Assembly (NCBI GenBank): GCA_019423795.1
Contig: JAHZAT010000100.1
Span: forward strand, 1 to 23,381
Direction of reading: 5' to 3'
DNA length: 23,381 bases
Source: Clostridiales bacterium
GTDB lineage: Bacteria; Bacillota; Clostridia; Lachnospirales; Lachnospiraceae
The notes beneath the pieces were generated by a model. It had not been told where the DNA came from. It worked only from the letters and a program-made list of their open reading frames with translations, and did not search any database. Shown here piece after piece: positions 21,388 to 23,381 of the stretch. The first letter of the stretch is position 1; each line of letters starts with the position of its first letter. The position numbers were made by a program, and so were the translations under genes.

Positions 21388-22776
21388 TTACATCACCTCT
21401 TTTGCCTTTTCCTTTACATCATCAATTGTTCCGACCATTAAGAAGGCCTGTTCTGGATATTCATCCATTTCTCCATCAAGGATTGCCTTAAATCCTCGGA
21501 TCGTTTCTTTGACAGGAACGTATTTACCAGGAATTCCTGTAAATGTTTCTGCTACACTAAATGGCTGTGATAAGAATTTCTGAATCTTTCTTGCACGATA
21601 TACTGTAATCTTGTCTTCTTCGTCTAATTCTTCCATACCAAGGATTGCGATGATATCCTGTAATTCTTTGTATCTCTGAAGTGCTTCTTCTACACGTCTT
21701 GCTACTTCATAGTGTTCTTCTCCAACGATGTCTGGCTCTAAGATACGAGAGCTTGATTCCAGTGGGTCTACGGCTGGATAGATACCCTGTTCAGAAATCG
21801 CTCTTGATAATACAGTTGTTGCATCCAGATGGGCAAATGTTGTTGCTGGCGCTGGGTCAGTTAAGTCATCAGCTGGCACATAAACTGCCTGTACAGATGT
21901 GATAGACCCATTCTTTGTAGATGTGATACGTTCCTGTAGAGCACCAACTTCATTTGCCAGTGTTGGCTGATAACCTACGGCTGATGGCATACGTCCTAAC
22001 AGCGCTGATACCTCTGATCCTGCCTGTACATAACGGAAAATGTTATCGATGAATAATAACACGTTCTGTTTTTCCTGATCACGGAAATATTCTGCCATGG
22101 TAAGTCCTGTCTGGGCAACTCTCATACGAGATCCAGGTGGCTCGTTCATCTGTCCAAACACTAAGGCTGTATTTTTGATAACTCCGGATTCTGTCATTTC
22201 ATTCCAGAGGTCATTTCCTTCTCTTGAACGTTCTCCTACACCTGTGAAGATGGAATATCCACCATGTTCTGTTGCGATATTATGAATCAGTTCCTGAATT
22301 AAGACTGTCTTACCAACTCCAGCACCACCAAACAGACCGATCTTACCACCTTTTGCATATGGAGCTAAAAGGTCGATGACTTTAATACCTGTCTCAAACA
22401 TTTCTACAACAGGGCTCTGGTCTTCAAATTTAGGTGGTTCACGATGGATCGCCCATTTTTCTTCTGATTCTACAGGTTCTCCTTTATCAATTGCTTCTCC
22501 AAGTACGTTAAACATACGTCCTAATGTCTGTTTTCCAACTGGAACTTTGATTGGTCCACCAGTTGCTGTGACTTCCATTCCTTTGTGAAGTCCTTCACTG
22601 GCTGCTAATAAGATACAGCGTACAGTACGATTACCCATATGCTGTTCTACTTCCATAACAACTTCTTTTCCTTTATTAACAACGGTCAAGGCGTCATGAA
22701 TCAAAGGGAGCTGTTCAGTTTCAAATTCTACGTCGATTACTGGACCAAGAATCTGTACGATTTTTCCTTTTTCCAT
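21388..22776 (-). CDS. atpD: F-type ATP synthase beta subunit
   Basis: A 462-residue catalytic F1 subunit that makes or hydrolyses ATP at the membrane-bound synthase. The Walker A loop GGAGVGKT is at 150-157, preceded by KGGKIGLF. Then come GVGERSREGNDLW, the Walker B strand LLFIDNIFRYVQAGSE and SALLGRMPSAVGYQPTL, which are essentially invariant in the family. ATG 22776 with GGAAGGGAAA upstream. It lies between atpG (21-base gap) and atpC in the standard order. Whether the enzyme pumps protons or sodium cannot be told here, because subunits a and c are outside the window. Confidence 0.98.
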   Translation of the reverse strand: MEKGKIVQILGPVIDVEFETEQLPLIHDALTVVNKGKEVVMEVEQHMGNRTVRCILLAASEGLHKGMEVTATGGPIKVPVGKQTLGRMFNVLGEAIDKGEPVESEEKWAIHREPPKFEDQSPVVEMFETGIKVIDLLAPYAKGGKIGLFGGAGVGKTVLIQELIHNIATEHGGYSIFTGVGERSREGNDLWNEMTESGVIKNTALVFGQMNEPPGSRMRVAQTGLTMAEYFRDQEKQNVLLFIDNIFRYVQAGSEVSALLGRMPSAVGYQPTLANEVGALQERITSTKNGSITSVQAVYVPADDLTDPAPATTFAHLDATTVLSRAISEQGIYPAVDPLESSSRILEPDIVGEEHYEVARRVEEALQRYKELQDIIAILGMEELDEEDKITVYRARKIQKFLSQPFSVAETFTGIPGKYVPVKETIRGFKAILDGEMDEYPEQAFLMVGTIDDVKEKAKEVM

Positions 22777-22797
22777 TTTATTTCCCTTCCTTCACTG

Positions 22798-23381
22798 TTA
22801 CTCTTTCTTTAATGATTTGGCTCCGGCACATACCTCTGTGATCTCCTGAGTGATCGCTGCCTGACGAGCTCGGTTATACATAAGTCCCAGTGATCTTATC
22901 ATTTCTCTCGCACTCTTGCTTGCACCTTCCATCGCCATCATTCTGGCGTTTAATTCACTGGAAAATGATTCTACCATCGCACCATAGACAAGTCCTTTGA
23001 TATAGTTTGGTGCCAGGCGGTCAAGCACCGCCTTTACGGATGGCTGAAATTCTGTCATATGTGATCTCTTTCCTTTTCCTGCAAACTCATACTGATCTGG
23101 GTTTAATGGTAACACACGGATCATCTTTGGTTCTGAGGTAATGGATGTGATCATCTTAGTATAAATAATATAGACTTCGTCAAGTTCTCCTGATACATAT
23201 TCCTCGATCATTTTTTCTGCAATTCTTCTTGCTCTGTAGATCGTAGGATCTTGTGTTGTATAGAAGAAATCCTCGTCCATCTGGGCTGCATTTCTTCGTC
23301 CGAAATAATTACGTCCCATATATCCGATCACGAACAGTTTATCATCTTCATTAATATTCTCTTCTGCCATTTTTGTAATGT
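22798..23381 (-). CDS. atpG: F-type ATP synthase gamma subunit, C-terminal part (partial)
   Basis: The C-terminal 193 or so residues of the central rotor shaft are visible; the open frame continues past the right edge (residues ITK precede the first methionine in the window), so that methionine at 23370 is not the start. Full subunits are about 285-300 residues. Recognisable parts are LFVIGYMGRNYF, YIIYTKMITSITSEPKMIRVLPL, ESFSSELNARMMAMEGASKSA and the C-terminal LMYNRARQAAITQEITEVCAGA, which packs in the F1 core. Same operon as atpD and atpC. Confidence 0.96.
   Translation of the reverse strand, partial: ITKMAEENINEDDKLFVIGYMGRNYFGRRNAAQMDEDFFYTTQDPTIYRARRIAEKMIEEYVSGELDEVYIIYTKMITSITSEPKMIRVLPLNPDQYEFAGKGKRSHMTEFQPSVKAVLDRLAPNYIKGLVYGAMVESFSSELNARMMAMEGASKSAREMIRSLGLMYNRARQAAITQEITEVCAGAKSLKKE

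Overview
This window looks like the chromosome of a low-GC, anaerobic Firmicute, most probably a gut Lachnospiraceae of the Anaerostipes type. The grounds are the strong AGGAGG-type ribosome sites, the AT-rich intergenic DNA, the family mix, and Stickland/propionicum-style CoA chemistry next to an F-type ATP synthase operon. The genus is inferred from memory of where preTA clusters occur; no search was run.

Left part (1-5740, minus strand): a galactitol-type PTS operon read EIIB, EIIC, EIIA, PRD-type regulator, sn-glycerol-1-phosphate-dehydrogenase-like enzyme, HAD-IIA phosphatase (cut by the window edge). Just upstream lies a decayed fragment of a class II (fuculose-type) aldolase with its own terminator (5884-6189). 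The set suggests uptake and oxidation of an unidentified polyol. An isolated Rpn-family nuclease gene (6361-7341) follows, with a consensus promoter.

Centre and right (7420-20864): a pyrimidine fermentation region. An IclR regulator and a beta-alanyl-CoA ammonia-lyase (minus strand) face a seven-gene plus-strand operon: DUF1097 membrane protein, PreT, PreA, dihydropyrimidinase, a two-gene ThrE-type transporter, and an M20-type N-carbamoyl-beta-alanine amidohydrolase. After a hairpin comes a MerR regulator, convergent with a four-gene minus-strand operon: acyl-CoA dehydrogenase, class III CoA-transferase, and two small hot-dog proteins that each carry different halves of the ammonia-lyase motifs.

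Together the two loci encode a nearly complete route: uracil (or thymine) to dihydropyrimidine (PreTA), to N-carbamoyl-beta-amino acid (HydA), to beta-alanine or beta-aminoisobutyrate plus CO2 and NH3 (amidohydrolase), to the CoA ester (CaiB-type transferase), to acrylyl- or methacrylyl-CoA plus NH3 (ammonia-lyases), to propionyl- or isobutyryl-CoA (acyl-CoA dehydrogenase working as a reductase). The transferase could pass CoA from the product to the next substrate, so propionate or isobutyrate would leave as an electron-sink product. EtfAB, the expected electron donor of the last step, is not in the window.

Right end (20899-23381, minus strand): the distal part of the ATP synthase operon, atpG (partial), atpD, atpC, with a terminator. 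No tRNA, rRNA, CRISPR array or intact insertion sequence was seen.
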